Shown here piece after piece: positions 15,509-23,627 of a stretch of 64,000 bases of DNA. Origin of the DNA: JAYREN01 sp963663375 (lineage in GTDB: Bacteria; Acidobacteriota; Holophagae; Holophagales; Holophagaceae); the NCBI GenBank assembly GCA_963663375.1, contig OY760195.1, positions 992,001 to 1,056,000 on the forward strand. The letters run 5' to 3'. Below the pieces are notes generated by a model. The model made no database searches. It was given only the letters and a program-made list of their open reading frames with translations, and had not been told where the DNA came from. A program made the translations under genes and the position numbers. How positions within the stretch are numbered: the stretch's first letter is position 1; each line of letters begins with the position of its first letter.

Positions 15509-17896
15509 TCAGAGCATGGCGGGCTGAATGCCGCTCAAGGCCTCGGTCAGCGCGTTTTGGAGCGCCTCCCGCTCGGTCCCCGGAGGTTCGGTGGCCATGG
15601 CTTTCGCCAGGGCCTCCTGACCCTCCACGCTCCCCAAGGCGTACAGGGCGCGCAGGGCTGCGATTCGGATGAGAAGAGGTTCCCGGCTGTCGTGGAAGAA
15701 GCCCTTGTGCCTCATGAGCAGGTCGGAGAGAACCGGAATGGCCCCGGGGGACCCCAGGTGCCCCAATACCTCCAGAGTCTTTTCCCGCACCCCATCCAGA
15801 CCGGGACGCGTCTTGCCCTTGGTTGTTTTCAGCAGCTCCAGCAAGGCTGGTACGGCATTCCGGGCCTTGAGCTCATCCAGGATGAAGAGCACTTCGAGTT
15901 GAGCCTCGGCATCGGGACGCTGCAGCACACGCAGCAGCGCAGCTTCCGCCCCGCGACCGCCGATCCGCCCAAGAGTGCGCACGGCCGCCAAGCGCACCCG
16001 CGCATCCCCATGATCGAGAAAGGGCTCCAGGTCCGGAACCCGCTCGGGACCGGCGACCTCTGCCAGCACGATGAGGGCATTGCGCACCACGAACCACTCG
16101 CTGGACTTGAGGGACTCCAACAGGGGAGCCTCGGCAACGGGACCGCAGGCCTTCAGGGCTTCCAGAATGCGTCCCCGCCGACTGCGATCCGTTTCCTGGG
16201 AGAGGCGTTCCACCAGGTGATTGGCCGCGGAGGCACCGAGCATCGCGAGAAAGGGATGCACCCGCGCGGCGGCCTCGGAGCGATCCAAGTGAAAGAGGAA
16301 GGAGAGCAGCTTGTCCAGGCGCTCAGGAGTACCCAGACGCTGGAGCAACTCCATCGTGGCCTGTTCCTTCCAGGCTGCGGGAAGGCTCAGCTCGGTCACC
16401 ACGTCCTGGAGGCCCGCGAAGTTGGCGTGGGCCTTCTGCGGTTCCCCCGACTCCACAAGGAACCAGAGCAGGTGCTCCAGCGCCCTAGAGAAATGCTGGT
16501 GAACTTCCGGATCCTTCTCCCGGCCATAGGCACGCGAAAGGGTCTCCATCAGTTCATCCAGGATGGCGGCAGGTATCCCCGGGATATCCACCCAATCGGC
16601 GATCTGCTCGAAGGCCTGAGCCACCGCCAGACGGCGTCCCACTGCGGGCACCAGCAGCCCTGTGGCGAAGTGGCGCACGAGGCGGAGGAACTCTGCGTTG
16701 CGCCCCCCTTCCAGCAGTTCGCGCAGGAGGGCCAGCACCTTTTCCACGGGCATCTCAAAGATGCGCTGCCCTTCCAGAAGCGTCTTGATCCGCTCTGCCA
16801 CGGGGCGGCTTTCCCAGGTGAGAATCTCCACGAGGTTCTTCAGTTGTCCCTCGGACATGCCTTCCCGGCGGAGGGCTTCCGTTACCTGAGTGGCCCAGGC
16901 CTCCGGGGAGGGCATGACGGCCTTGAGCTGGTCGGCGGTGGCCATCACCCGCTCGGGGGTCATGGCGCCCTTGGAATAGGCATTGGCCAGGCTGGGTGCT
17001 GCAAGGGTGGTGGAGAGGCGCCCGAAGATGTTCCGCAACGGCCCGGGCCTCAGCGTGCCAGAGCCCATAAATACGCCCAGCTGCTGTTCGGCGCTCAAGA
17101 ATGAAACCGCCTTGGTGATCATCCCTTGGGTCGTGGGCTGCACTCCCTGCCGATCGAGTCCCATGCCCTCCAGGTAGGCTCCGAGCCCGCTCACATCGGC
17201 GGAATGCCCACCCCTCGCCAGGGAGCCCAGAAAGGCCTGCAACTGTCCTACGACCTGCGAGGGGTTCATGTTCGATGTACCCGCGGGATTCGTATGCGGT
17301 CCCGCCGGAGAAGGCCCCGCCCCTTTCCCGGCGACGGGCCCGTCCGCGCCTTCCCCAGGAGCCACGCGGGCCAGCGTGGGAAGCTGGTTTCGCCCCGAAT
17401 CACCGCCTCCAGCACCCGGTCTGGCCAGTCCGGTCAGGGTTTCTAGGAGGGCGGCCGTGACCTCGCCGGCTTCTGAAACTTCCTCCAGGCGGGTGGCGAG
17501 AATCCGAACGTGGGTCACGCCCTGCGCCTCCAGATGCTTCGTCGCACCGCCCAGGGCACGGAGGGCCGCCGACTTCATCGTGAGTACCGAAAGCAGGACC
17601 TCCAACTCCTCGGAGGTGGCGCCGGGAAAGAGGACCAGGGCGTGGATGGCACGGGCTTCAAGATCCCGGGCCAGGGCGCGCACCTGCAGGTTGTCCATGT
17701 CCTCCACCTCCCCGTCCACGAACAGTCGCCCGTTCCGGGCCGCGATCTGGACCTGTCCGCGTCCCTCGAGCAGGCGCCGATGGGCCTCCTGCAGCGCTGC
17801 CAGAGACTCCTGGTGCCGGGGATGGGTCGAGGCATACATCTGGGAGGCCTTGAGGGCCCGCTGGAAGGTCATGACGAAATCGAGGAAGGATGTCAT
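15509..17896 (-). CDS. HEAT-repeat scaffold protein of unknown role
   Basis: This is a 795-residue soluble protein. The C-terminal third (about 510-780) is a run of HEAT/PBS-lyase-type helical repeats, such as SLKSSEWFVVRNALIVLAEV, FLDHGDARVRLAAVRTLGRI and DLLMRHKGFFHDSREPLLIRIAALRAL; such repeats usually bind proteins. The N-terminal 130 residues form a mixed alpha/beta domain (QVQIAARNGRLFVDGE, then LVLFPGATSEELEVLL), like a domain often seen at the front of bacterial HEAT proteins. A Pro/Gly/Ser-rich linker lies at about 170-230. No catalytic motif was seen. The ATG at 17896 has GGAG 5 bases upstream; the TTG further up does not. It is upstream of dnaG on the same strand, but a job in replication is not shown. 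Confidence 0.78.
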   Translation of the reverse strand: MTSFLDFVMTFQRALKASQMYASTHPRHQESLAALQEAHRRLLEGRGQVQIAARNGRLFVDGEVEDMDNLQVRALARDLEARAIHALVLFPGATSEELEVLLSVLTMKSAALRALGGATKHLEAQGVTHVRILATRLEEVSEAGEVTAALLETLTGLARPGAGGGDSGRNQLPTLARVAPGEGADGPVAGKGAGPSPAGPHTNPAGTSNMNPSQVVGQLQAFLGSLARGGHSADVSGLGAYLEGMGLDRQGVQPTTQGMITKAVSFLSAEQQLGVFMGSGTLRPGPLRNIFGRLSTTLAAPSLANAYSKGAMTPERVMATADQLKAVMPSPEAWATQVTEALRREGMSEGQLKNLVEILTWESRPVAERIKTLLEGQRIFEMPVEKVLALLRELLEGGRNAEFLRLVRHFATGLLVPAVGRRLAVAQAFEQIADWVDIPGIPAAILDELMETLSRAYGREKDPEVHQHFSRALEHLLWFLVESGEPQKAHANFAGLQDVVTELSLPAAWKEQATMELLQRLGTPERLDKLLSFLFHLDRSEAAARVHPFLAMLGASAANHLVERLSQETDRSRRGRILEALKACGPVAEAPLLESLKSSEWFVVRNALIVLAEVAGPERVPDLEPFLDHGDARVRLAAVRTLGRIGGRGAEAALLRVLQRPDAEAQLEVLFILDELKARNAVPALLELLKTTKGKTRPGLDGVREKTLEVLGHLGSPGAIPVLSDLLMRHKGFFHDSREPLLIRIAALRALYALGSVEGQEALAKAMATEPPGTEREALQNALTEALSGIQPAML

Positions 17897-18082
17897 CAGG
17901 GCTCCGAACCGTGAACTTGTCCCTGTATAGCCGGTTTCATCCAAGTCATTTTCTGGAATATCACCAACTGCCAGCCCCTATCTCCCAACTGCATTGAAAT
18001 GACGCAGGATTCTGCGCCAATCCGGTCTTGGCCAAGCCTGAGGCCCATGGCAGTCTGGGGTGTTTGCACGGAGCACACCCTC

Positions 18083-19087
18083 ATGCCGAATTCCATCCTA
18101 GATACCGTCCTGCTGTTTTCCCTGCCGGCCTCGGGCAAGTCCGAGACCCGCACCTACATGGCCAGCCTCACACCCGAGCAGTGTGTGCAGGAAATGGCCA
18201 TGGGCCCCACGGTGCAGCTGGACGACTACCCCTACGTTCACCTCATGCATCGCATCGACGAAGAGATGGTCGCCAACGGGTGGCGGCGCGCCTTCTACCA
18301 GGGTCCCACGCGCCCCTTCCAGGACGACTGGACCTGGGCCGTGCTGATCGAGCTGCTCAACGAGGACTACGACAACCTAGTGAATCGGCGCACCTTTGCC
18401 CCTACCAGCGCCGGACAGGCCATCATGGATCGCCTGGATGCCGCCCATGCCAAGGTTGGCCTTTCCGAACCAATGAGCGAGATACCCTACGGCATTCGCA
18501 AGAAGGTGGCCGAAGCCATCGAGGCGGAAGCCCGCCACGAACTGGACGTGCTCAATGCCACATGCAGTCAGGACCGCACGGGGAAGACCATCGTCATCGA
18601 ATGCGCCCGGGGTGGCCCCAACGGCAGCGCCTTCCCCATCTGCCCGCCTCATGGCTACTGGAGCGCCTTCCAGCAATTGAGCACCCAGATTCTCGAGCGG
18701 GCCAGCATCCTCTATGTGTGGGTGGACCCCGCCGAGAGCCGCCGCAAGAACATCGAACGCGGCCTGCCCAACGCCCAAGGTAGCATCCTGAATCACAGCG
18801 TGCCCATGGAGGTGATGCTGGCCCACTACGGCACCGATGACATGGCCTGGCTCATGGAGCAGTCCGACAAGCCCGACACCGTGAAGGTCGAGCGCATCGT
18901 GGAAGTTGGGGAGCGCTTCGAGACCAAGGTCTACTACCTGCCCGCTGCTCGTTTCGACAACCGCCAGGACAAGACCAGCTTCGTTCGCAAGCCCCAGGCC
19001 CAGTGGAAGCCCGAGGAGATCAAACCCCTGCATGAGGGCCTGGCAGGCGCTCTGCAGACGATCCGCAAGGTGCGAAGCGGGCTCTAA
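18083..19087 (+). CDS. P-loop NTPase/kinase-like protein, unknown function
   Basis: This is a 334-residue protein not assigned to a named family. Near the N-terminus, LLFSLPASGKSETRTYM is a Walker A-like loop at the end of a hydrophobic strand, as in small-molecule kinases; the first glycine is replaced by Ser. Later, KTIVIECARGG and ASILYVWVDPAESRRKNIERG resemble the Walker B and lid parts of a P-loop kinase fold; the RRKNIERG arginines could be lid residues. A role as nucleotide or metabolite kinase is possible but unproven. The ATG at 18083 has GGAG about 9 bases upstream, and the upstream frame up to 17999 has no better site. It is divergent from the HEAT-repeat gene, with 186 bases between starts. 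Confidence 0.72.
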   Translation: MPNSILDTVLLFSLPASGKSETRTYMASLTPEQCVQEMAMGPTVQLDDYPYVHLMHRIDEEMVANGWRRAFYQGPTRPFQDDWTWAVLIELLNEDYDNLVNRRTFAPTSAGQAIMDRLDAAHAKVGLSEPMSEIPYGIRKKVAEAIEAEARHELDVLNATCSQDRTGKTIVIECARGGPNGSAFPICPPHGYWSAFQQLSTQILERASILYVWVDPAESRRKNIERGLPNAQGSILNHSVPMEVMLAHYGTDDMAWLMEQSDKPDTVKVERIVEVGERFETKVYYLPAARFDNRQDKTSFVRKPQAQWKPEEIKPLHEGLAGALQTIRKVRSGL

Positions 19088-19142
19088 GCCCAAGCCTTGA
19101 ATCACAGGAAACGCCCTTCGTTTCCATCACCCGGGACACCCT

Positions 19143-19571
19143 ATGCCCCTGCCCTTGCTGCTCCCCGCCCTGATCGCCCAGAGCCCTGCTCCAGCGCTGG
19201 AGAAGAAAGAAGTGGAAAAGCCCATCCAGGCTTACTTTCGCTATCACCAGACGGGAGATCCGAAGGGCCTCAGCGAGGCCTTTCATCCCGAGGCCCTGTT
19301 GCAGTGGTCCGAGGGTGGGGAGCGCAGGGTGCTGACCCAGGCAGACTGGATCGCCCGAGCCGAAGCCCAGGCGGTGAAAACGGCGGGCCAACCTCGACCG
19401 GAAGTCCGCTGCCAGATCACCTCTCTCGAGGTTTCCGGCAATGCGGCCATTGCCAAGGTGATCCTGGACTATCCCACTTTCCGATTCATCGACTACCTGC
19501 ACCTGCTGAGGCTCAAGGGCGAATGGAAGATCGTAGACAAGATCTTCCACCGGGAAGAGGGCAGGCACTAG
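19143..19571 (+). CDS. NTF2-like (lumazine-binding-like) protein
   Basis: This 142-residue protein has a short hydrophobic N-terminus (MPLPLLLPALIAQSPAPA) that may be a signal peptide. The rest fits the NTF2/SnoaL fold of the putative lumazine-binding type: a helix with YFRYHQTGDPKGLSEAFHPEALL, then strands ending in YLHLLRLKGEWKIVDKIFH. Relatives are small exported or ligand-binding proteins of mostly unknown function. No catalytic residues can be named. It lies 55 bases after the P-loop protein on the same strand, so the two may share a transcript. It converges with the unknown gene below thiD. Confidence 0.72.
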   Translation: MPLPLLLPALIAQSPAPALEKKEVEKPIQAYFRYHQTGDPKGLSEAFHPEALLQWSEGGERRVLTQADWIARAEAQAVKTAGQPRPEVRCQITSLEVSGNAAIAKVILDYPTFRFIDYLHLLRLKGEWKIVDKIFHREEGRH

Positions 19572-19604
19572 ACCAATCGGAACAACCAGCTCGGGGTATC
19601 GGGT

Positions 19605-20798
19605 TCACTCCAGATCCTCGAAGAGGCCCGGCTGAAGGGCCTGGGTCACATCCATCAGGGGCGGAAATGCCCCGGCGGAGGGCCAGGGGCGTTCGGCGCT
19701 GAAGGGCCCGGGAGGCGGGAGATCCGACGGAATCCAGCGAATGGCGGGGATCGCGGCCTGGCCCCTGAGGAAGGTCGCCACGGCCCCTTCCTGGGGCGGG
19801 CTGGGCACCCTCAGGCTGGCGACGGGCGGATGGGCCAGCAGTTCCACCAACGGAGCGGGGAAACGGGCGCGGGCCTCCAGCGAGGTCGCCTCCCGGGGAT
19901 CCGCCCCTAGTCCTGGCGAGAACACGGGCGCCGCGGGCGGCATGGGCAGAGTGGCGCGCCAGGGCAGCCCCTCGCGCATCGCCTGGTGGCCAAGAGCGGC
20001 GGCCAGCGAAAAATCGTGGCTGCTCCCGCCCCAGATGGGACAGCGGAGCGCCGCCCTGAGACCCTCCAGCAGCTCCGCAATCTGGGCCGCGGCGGCTTCC
20101 CAGGTGCCGCTTCCCAGCTCATGTTCCCGACCCCCGAGAAGCGCCACCCGCCAACCGGCCCTGCGGCGCTGAAAGGGGAAGGCTTCAGGCCAGCCATGAG
20201 CGGCCAGCCGCAGGCTGAAATCCCATTCCAGCCGCGCCTGGGCATCGGCCATCAGCGCCGCCACCTCTTGCACTCGAACCTCGCCCAGGGCTCCCACGGG
20301 AAGCACCAGTTCGCCCCAGAGACTGCCAGAAGGGGGTTCGTCTCCCTCCTGGTCGGGAACGACCTGACCCAGTCCAGGCAGGGACCAGACGGAACCCCGA
20401 TCCGGCACCCAGCCGACCCACCCCTGGCGCCAGACCTGTCCGAGACGACCGCTCGGGGCTTCTGGGCCGTGATACCAACCGGGAATCGGTCCATCCAGCC
20501 ACTCCAGACAGCCCTCGCCCTTGAGGTGAAGCTCCACGCCGGGCATCTGGGCGAGGGCGCCCATGAAGGCTCGCCGCAACTCCGGGCCGAGATCATCCAG
20601 CCAGGCGAGGGGAGCATCCCAGAGCAGGGCGAGCCCCCCCGGAAAGGCCCGCGCCGCCATCGCCACGGCCTGAAGGGCTCTCCAAGGCGTTTCGCGCACC
20701 GGCACGCAGGCATCCAGGCGATGCATGGATAGCCACCCCGCGAAGGGGCCATCCTCACCCGTGCGCAGTATGAAACCGCGGCCCCCGTGAACCCTCAT
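19605..20798 (-). CDS. Unknown protein coupled to thiD
   Basis: I do not recognise this 397-residue protein. It is rich in Trp, Pro and Gly, with no signal peptide, membrane helix or metal motif. Segments such as RALQAVAMAARAFPGGLALLWDAPLAWLDDL and WEAAAAQIAELLEGLRAAL look like ordinary soluble helices. The C-terminal 120 residues are proline-rich. The start is fixed by ATGA overlap with the thiD stop (20795-20798), which implies translational coupling. The order fliL-fliN-thiD-this gene is co-directional and tightly packed. Codon use looks like its neighbours, so it is probably a lineage-specific gene rather than a spurious frame. Confidence 0.65.
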   Translation of the reverse strand: MRVHGGRGFILRTGEDGPFAGWLSMHRLDACVPVRETPWRALQAVAMAARAFPGGLALLWDAPLAWLDDLGPELRRAFMGALAQMPGVELHLKGEGCLEWLDGPIPGWYHGPEAPSGRLGQVWRQGWVGWVPDRGSVWSLPGLGQVVPDQEGDEPPSGSLWGELVLPVGALGEVRVQEVAALMADAQARLEWDFSLRLAAHGWPEAFPFQRRRAGWRVALLGGREHELGSGTWEAAAAQIAELLEGLRAALRCPIWGGSSHDFSLAAALGHQAMREGLPWRATLPMPPAAPVFSPGLGADPREATSLEARARFPAPLVELLAHPPVASLRVPSPPQEGAVATFLRGQAAIPAIRWIPSDLPPPGPFSAERPWPSAGAFPPLMDVTQALQPGLFEDLE

Positions 20799-21604
20799 GG
20801 CTGCTCCGGACCGAAGGTGGGACGGCCGACGCCACCCGGCAGGAAGGCCTTTGCCCAATGGTCACGAAGCCAGGCGATCGCCTGCTGGGCCGCATTTCGA
20901 TCATCCAGTCCCAGCAGCCGATATCCCAGCCAGGCAGAAGCCACCGTGCAACCCGTTCCCCTCCGGTCCCCGGCCTGCCGCGGATGGGCCCCCAGGCTGC
21001 GGCAGTCTTGAGCCTCTATCCAGAAATCTTCGACCGCCTCACCGCTGGCGTGCCCGCCCTTCAGCCAGACGGCCCTGGCTCCGCATTCCAGAAAGGCCCT
21101 TGCCAGGGTCAGGGGTTCCGAATCTTCGCGCACACCACCCAGGGCGGCCGCCTCGGGCCGATTGGGAGTAACCACCCACGTCCCGCTCTTCAGCACAATG
21201 CCCGCCATCCTGCGCAGTGCGGAAGGATCGTGCAGCGCCACACCACAGGTGGGAGCCTGGATTGGATCCCAGATCCTGGGTCCCGGACCAATCGTCTCCA
21301 GTTCCGCCAGCAGGGATTGCAAGTCAATTGGGTCGAGGGCGCTGAGCCCCAGCTTGACGCCCCAGTGGCCCGCAAGATGAGGACGAAGAGCTTGTAACCG
21401 CTGGGTCGGACTCACCGAGGGTGCCAGGATTTGCTCGCAGGCCAGGCCGTTCTGAACCGTTTCCGCGGTGCTGATCACCATGGGATGAACCCCAAGAGCG
21501 GCAAGAGTGAGCGCGTCCCGCACCAACCCCGCCCCCGCAGAAGGGTCCATCCCCCCAAGACAGAGGGCCACTGGAATAGGGTTGGTGGGTGCGAAGTGAG
21601 GCAT
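20795..21604 (-). CDS. thiD: ThiD, hydroxymethylpyrimidine/phosphomethylpyrimidine kinase
   Basis: This 269-residue ribokinase-fold enzyme phosphorylates HMP and HMP-phosphate to HMP pyrophosphate for thiamine synthesis. It has the N-terminal CLGGMDPSAGAGLVRD loop (usual GGSDPSGGAG), the VVTPNRPEAAAL strand, VWLKGGH, and the anion-hole motif GDRRGTGCTVASAW (family: H.T.GTGCTLSSA). The Ser to Met change in the first motif is mild. An in-frame GTG 6 bases upstream (21610) is an alternative start; neither has a well-spaced ribosome site. The 4-base overlap with the next gene and the 30-base gap after fliN suggest one operon. ThiL lies elsewhere in the window (26.9 kb). Confidence 0.9.
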   Translation of the reverse strand: MPHFAPTNPIPVALCLGGMDPSAGAGLVRDALTLAALGVHPMVISTAETVQNGLACEQILAPSVSPTQRLQALRPHLAGHWGVKLGLSALDPIDLQSLLAELETIGPGPRIWDPIQAPTCGVALHDPSALRRMAGIVLKSGTWVVTPNRPEAAALGGVREDSEPLTLARAFLECGARAVWLKGGHASGEAVEDFWIEAQDCRSLGAHPRQAGDRRGTGCTVASAWLGYRLLGLDDRNAAQQAIAWLRDHWAKAFLPGGVGRPTFGPEQP

Positions 21605-21634
21605 CCTCACTAGGTTGCCACACCCGGAGGCCGC

Positions 21635-21943
21635 TCACACCCTCCGGTTGGGGTCCACGATCTCTACGATGCGCAGGCCCAGGGAATCCTCCAGCACGGT
21701 CACCTCGCCGCGCATGAGCACCTTGCCCTTGCTCAGGACATCCATGGGTTCCCCGGCGCTCTTCTTCAGTTCCACGACGCTGCCGAGATCCAGTTCGAGC
21801 AGATCGCGGATGGTCATCCGGGTCTGGCCCAACTGGATCTCCAGTGCGAAGGGGGTATCGATGAAGGGCATCAATTCGGCCACCACACTCTCGAAGGTGA
21901 GAACGCGGTCGGTGTCGAACTTGTCGTTGCGCTTGTTGGCCAA
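21635..21943 (-). CDS. fliN: FliN, flagellar motor switch protein
   Basis: This is a 102-residue SpoA-domain protein of the flagellar C-ring. The core LEIQLGQTRMTIRDLLELDLGSVVELKKSAGEPMDVLSKGKVLMRGEVTVLEDSLGLRIVEIV matches FliN nearly end to end, in particular the (T/S)(I/V)(R/G)(E/D)LL...GS(V/I)(V/I)EL and G(E/V)...GVRI...V patterns. I chose the TTG at 21943 because GAGGA lies 8 bases upstream and the protein then begins MANKRND; the frame is open to a TTG at 22024, only 3 bases after fliL. It follows fliL directly and precedes thiD. FliM and other C-ring genes are not in the window. Confidence 0.87.
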   Translation of the reverse strand: MANKRNDKFDTDRVLTFESVVAELMPFIDTPFALEIQLGQTRMTIRDLLELDLGSVVELKKSAGEPMDVLSKGKVLMRGEVTVLEDSLGLRIVEIVDPNRRV

Positions 21944-22027
21944 GATGAAGATCCTCGCGGACTTACCCTGCAGGTCAAAAGATGGACTGGGGCAGCCGGG
22001 AAAAGCAACGCCCGTGCCACGCAAGCC

Positions 22028-22609
22028 TCATGAAGAGATAGCCCAATCCACCACCAGCACATCCTTGATGGGCCGCTTGGGCTTCTTGTGCTTGGGGTCT
22101 TCCTTTTCACCAGGCTTGGGCGGCTTGGGCGCGAACTTCTCGTTCAGCTTGTCCTTGATCTCTTTCCGGATGAACTCCCGGGTCTCGAGATCCGAGGCTT
22201 CTTCCAGGGTTCTCCCCGAGAGCAGCTCCAGCAGGGTGGCGCGGATCTCGCTGGCCTCAGGCGTGGGTTTGTCGCTGGTGGCCGCCTTCCCCAATTCCTG
22301 GTCCCTGAAGATGATGTGTAGCTCCACCTTGAGATAGGCATTCTTGCGGTCCAGATTGACGATCTTGGGATACACCAGGATGGCGGCTCCCCCTGCCCCT
22401 CCGTGTCCCCCACCCTCGATAGCGACATCGTCCTCGTCCTCTGTACCTTCGGGCTTCGGCGGAAGGGAAGTCCCGGGTGCTTCGCCATTTTTGGCGTCCA
22501 CCTGGACCGCGGGCTTCGCCCGGAACCTCTTCCAGGCGAAGTAGCCGCCACCCCCGAGAACAGCCGCCAGCACGAGGCCGATCCCCCCCATGATGATGAT
22601 CTTCTTCAT
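22028..22609 (-). CDS. fliL: FliL, flagellar basal body-associated membrane protein
   Basis: This 193-residue protein has a single membrane helix near the N-terminus (IIIMGGIGLVLAAVLGGGGYFAW). A Gly/Asp/Glu-rich linker follows, then the FliL periplasmic domain (PKIVNLDRKNAYLKVELHIIFRD ... LLSGRTLEEASDLETREFIRKEIKDKLN). FliL sits at the stator-rotor interface and supports motor torque and stator stability. The ATG at 22609 begins MKKIII just before the helix and has GGGAG about 7 bases upstream; longer open frame exists but adds no sensible sequence. The C-terminus has an unusual Lys/Pro-rich insert (about 160-180) before the last VLVVDWAI strand, which in FliL normally follows the V..V.F/I..F pattern. 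Confidence 0.88.
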   Translation of the reverse strand: MKKIIIMGGIGLVLAAVLGGGGYFAWKRFRAKPAVQVDAKNGEAPGTSLPPKPEGTEDEDDVAIEGGGHGGAGGAAILVYPKIVNLDRKNAYLKVELHIIFRDQELGKAATSDKPTPEASEIRATLLELLSGRTLEEASDLETREFIRKEIKDKLNEKFAPKPPKPGEKEDPKHKKPKRPIKDVLVVDWAISS

Positions 22610-22781
22610 GCCCGCGCTCCCGAGGTTGACCGCCATCGGCGGCAAGACGCACAGATCCTCATCGGTCCAGATCACGAGGGGTTGAATTCCGACGATCTTC
22701 AGACGGGGGAGGATTTACCGTCGGCCCCAAGGGATGAGGCAAGGCTGGCAGCCCACTTCTCGGCAATCCCTTGGCGGTGGA

Positions 22782-22811
22782 ATAACAAGGGAAATACAGA
22801 CAAGATTCCAA
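22782..22811 (-). promoter_or_regulatory. Possible sigma-70 promoter for fliL
   Basis: On the minus strand TTGGAA (22806-22811) and TGTTAT (22782-22787) are 18 bases apart; each matches consensus at 4 of 6 positions. It lies about 170 bases upstream of the fliL ATG. Confidence 0.3.
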
Positions 22812-22890
22812 GCTTGGTATCGCCAAGCACCAGCCCACGCATTGACGGTCACCCTCAGGCTCCACGCGGACCGAATCCTTGGCCCATTAA

Positions 22891-22922
22891 AAAAAGCGGT
22901 CCGCATCTGCGGACCGCTTTTT
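22891..22922 (-). terminator. Intrinsic terminator of the HU gene
   Basis: A perfect 14-bp stem (AAAAAGCGGTCCGC / GCGGACCGCTTTTT) with a 4-base loop starts 18 bases after the HU stop. On the minus strand the stem is followed by a run of T. The A tract on the other arm could let it work in both directions. Confidence 0.85.
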
Positions 22923-22940
22923 CAGTGGTATTGAAGAATT

Positions 22941-23237
22941 CTACTTCTTCTTCTTGCCGCCCTTGCCGTTGACGTCGTCAGCCAGCTTCTTGCCGGGCTT
23001 GAACTTGGCAACCTTCTTAGCAGCAATCTTGATCTTCTGGCCATCGCGGGGGTTGCGGCCCGTGCGGGGTCCGCGGGTCACGACGGAGAAGGTGCCGAAG
23101 CCCACCAGGGTCACCTTGTCGCCGGCGCGCAGAGCGGAGCCAACGGAAGCGATCACGGTGTCAAGGGCAGCCGCGGCCTTGGACTTGTTGATGTCAGCCT
23201 TTTCGGCGATGGCGGCGATAAGTTCGGCCTTGTTCAT
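22941..23237 (-). CDS. hup: HU family DNA-binding protein
   Basis: This 98-residue histone-like protein bends and compacts DNA as a dimer. It has the family start MNKAELIAAIAEKADINKSKAAAALD, the core VTLVGFGTFSVVTRGPRTGRNPRDGQKI (beta-arm with RGPRTGRNP) and AKFKPGKKLAD. An extra Lys/Gly-rich tail (GKGGKKKK) extends past the usual end near residue 90. It is monocistronic, with its own terminator and a long 390-base upstream region, as expected for a highly expressed gene. Confidence 0.97.
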   Translation of the reverse strand: MNKAELIAAIAEKADINKSKAAAALDTVIASVGSALRAGDKVTLVGFGTFSVVTRGPRTGRNPRDGQKIKIAAKKVAKFKPGKKLADDVNGKGGKKKK

Positions 23238-23627
23238 TGAAACCTCCAGAAAAGGGAGCTAAGTCCCAGGTGGATGGAAATGTCTTGGATGCTCAAACGA
23301 GACATCCGCCGCTATTGATTTTCAAGAGCGAGCACCCTTGAAATCCCCGTGAATACTAGGTGAGAACTAAACTACCAGAAGGGTAGGTCTGTGAAGTAGT
23401 GCCGTCAAGGGTTTCAGGATTTTTTTTTGAGGGGAGGCCCGGTTTTGGCCACTTCCTACCCCCCTCCAACCACCAAAGTCCACCTATCAGGGCATCGTAA
23501 GACGTGCAAAACAACCACATTAAGACTGGACAGGGCCTCACGCTCAAGACCCAAGCCCGGGCCCCATTTTAGGCCGATTTGCATCGGACTCGGGTTCTTG
23601 AACGCCCAGGAAGCCTACAATAGCCCC
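23238..23627. other. Divergent intergenic region between HU and truA
   Basis: This 390-base region carries the leader and probable promoter of HU on the minus strand and the upstream region of truA on the plus strand. A T9 run is present around 23422-23430 without a stem before it. It is visibly less GC-rich than the coding DNA. No gene or tRNA was seen. Confidence 0.5.
23380..23408 (-). promoter_or_regulatory. Possible HU promoter
   Basis: On the minus strand TTGACG (23403-23408; 5 of 6 to consensus through TTGAC) and TACCCT (23380-23385; 3 of 6) are 17 bases apart, about 145 bases upstream of the HU ATG. The long leader is unusual, so another promoter closer in may exist. Confidence 0.3.

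Larger units (their letters stand above)
22610..22940. other. Intergenic region between fliL and HU
   Basis: This 331-base stretch holds a strong bidirectional terminator for HU (22891-22922) and a possible fliL promoter (22782-22811). It also has a 9-bp inverted repeat CCAAGGGAT (22727-22735) / ATCCCTTGG (22766-22774) and the palindrome CCAAGCTTGG. No gene was seen. Confidence 0.5.

Noticed and set aside
23421..23431. T9 run as a terminator
   Set aside because: There is no stem directly before it on the plus strand, and no gene ends there.
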